From positions 62,001-126,000 of the forward strand of contig JAJFJV010000021.1 of NCBI GenBank assembly GCA_021773635.1: a stretch of 64,000 nt of DNA. Direction: 5' to 3'. The notes beneath the pieces are model-generated. The model saw nothing but the letters and a program-made list of their open reading frames with translations. It was not told the origin of the DNA and ran no database searches. How positions within the stretch are numbered: the first letter of the stretch is position 1; each line of letters starts with the position of its first letter. The stretch is from Gammaproteobacteria bacterium (GTDB taxonomy: Bacteria; Pseudomonadota; Gammaproteobacteria; HK1). This document shows positions 63,290-64,000 of this stretch, piece by piece. Made by a program: the position numbers and the translations under genes.

Positions 63290-64000
63290 CTAGTCGAACC
63301 AGGGGCCAATGCCAGCAGCAATCGCCACGCCAATTACCAGGATCCATACCAGGGTAACGGGAATAAATACCTTCCACCCCAGACGCATGATCTGGTCATA
63401 ACGGTAACGCGGGAAGGTTGCGCGGAACCAGAGATAGAAAAATAGAAACAGCGCGACCTTAAACACGAACCAGTGGAAGCCGGAATCCAATAGCGAACCC
63501 AGCGGACTCGCCAGGGTCTCTGCCGATGCCATGCCCTCAAAGGGAGACAACCAGCCACCCAGAAACATGACCGAGGAGAGCACGCTAATCAGGATCATAT
63601 TGGCGTATTCGGCCATGAAGAATACCGAGAAACTCATGCCTGAATATTCCACGTGGAAGCCGGCAACGATCTCTGACTCACCCTCTGAAACGTCAAAGGG
63701 AGCACGATTGGTCTCGGCCACGCCCGAAATGAAATAGACCACAAAAAGGGGCAACAAGGGCCACACAAACCAGTGACCAAAACCACCGGCCTGGGCATTT
63801 ACGATTTCACCCAGATTGAGACTACCCGCCGCCATAAGCACCCCGACGAGCGCAAACCCCATGGCAATTTCGTAGGAAACCATCTGCGCCGCCGAACGCA
63901 TGGCACCAAGCAAGGCATATTTGGAGTTGGAGGCCCAACCGGCGATGATCACACCGTAAATACCCATCGAGGTCATTGCGAGGATATAGAGCAAACCTGC
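63290..64000 (-). CDS. nuoH: NADH-quinone oxidoreductase subunit H (5' end outside window)
   Basis: The minus-strand frame is open to the window edge, so the N-terminal part of roughly 100 residues is missing. It contains the NuoH signatures GIIYG-like [67 protein letters not shown] and [22 protein letters not shown]. It helps form the quinone-binding site. Confidence 0.96.
   Translation of the reverse strand, partial: AGLLYILAMTSMGIYGVIIAGWASNSKYALLGAMRSAAQMVSYEIAMGFALVGVLMAAGSLNLGEIVNAQAGGFGHWFVWPLLPLFVVYFISGVAETNRAPFDVSEGESEIVAGFHVEYSGMSFSVFFMAEYANMILISVLSSVMFLGGWLSPFEGMASAETLASPLGSLLDSGFHWFVFKVALFLFFYLWFRATFPRYRYDQIMRLGWKVFIPVTLVWILVIGVAIAAGIGPWFD

Overview
This window reads as the chromosome of a GC-rich gammaproteobacterium with a polar flagellum. 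The flagellar genes follow the Pseudomonas/Vibrio polar order, with FlhF, FleN, FleQ, FleS/FleR, MotC/MotD, a ParC-type ParA and a PBP1b-LpoP pair. The metabolic flank (arsenosugar genes, polyphosphate genes, a 14-subunit-type nuo operon) would suit a free-living, perhaps sulfur-oxidiser-like (Chromatiales-type) lineage, but that placement is a weak inference.

Layout. 1-888 (+): C-terminus of a FliK-type protein and an FlhB-tail (FhlB-like) protein. 904-3722 (-): mrcB and a downstream TPR lipoprotein, probably LpoP. 3832-17903 (-): a long flagellar operon, in transcription order fliLMNOPQR, flhB, flhA, flhF, fleN, fliA, a small CheA-motif protein, motC, motD, parC, two small ORFs and a DUF2802 gene. 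18247-29067 (-): fliK, then fleQ and fleSR-fliEFGHIJ. 29266-33729 (-): flagellin operon fliC-flaG-fliD-fliS-fliT. 33889-44613 (-): flgBCDEFGHIJKL. 44904-47308 (+): flgA, flgM, flgN, flgZ. 47338-49641 (-): arsenosugar trio. 49772-55669: a polyphosphate operon (CYTH-CHAD, ppk2, ppk1, sixA) lying between tRNA-Ala(CGC) and tRNA-Arg(CCT). 55759-56670 (+): psd. 56748 to the window end (-): nuoN to nuoH.

Promoters readable by eye give the expected hierarchy. Sigma-54 sites (GG-N10-GC) precede fliL, fliK, fleSR, flgB, flgA and flgI. Sigma-28 sites precede fliC and flgM. A sigma-70-like site precedes fleQ.

The main discovery is a flagellar locus that looks uncoupled from chemotaxis. (1) cheY, cheZ, cheA and cheB are absent between fliA and motC. 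In their place is one ORF of about 118 codons with three copies of a motif I know from the CheA linker (core EFESLLDELHG). (2) parP and cheW are absent after parC; only a 31-codon ORF remains. (3) cheV and cheR are absent between flgB and flgA. (4) fliM carries an in-frame TAA at codon 53, which separates the CheY-P-docking N-terminal peptide from the FliM core; an ATG for the core lies 12 bases past the stop. The polar chemotaxis-array anchor ParC is still present. Whether chemotaxis genes exist elsewhere in the genome cannot be seen from here.
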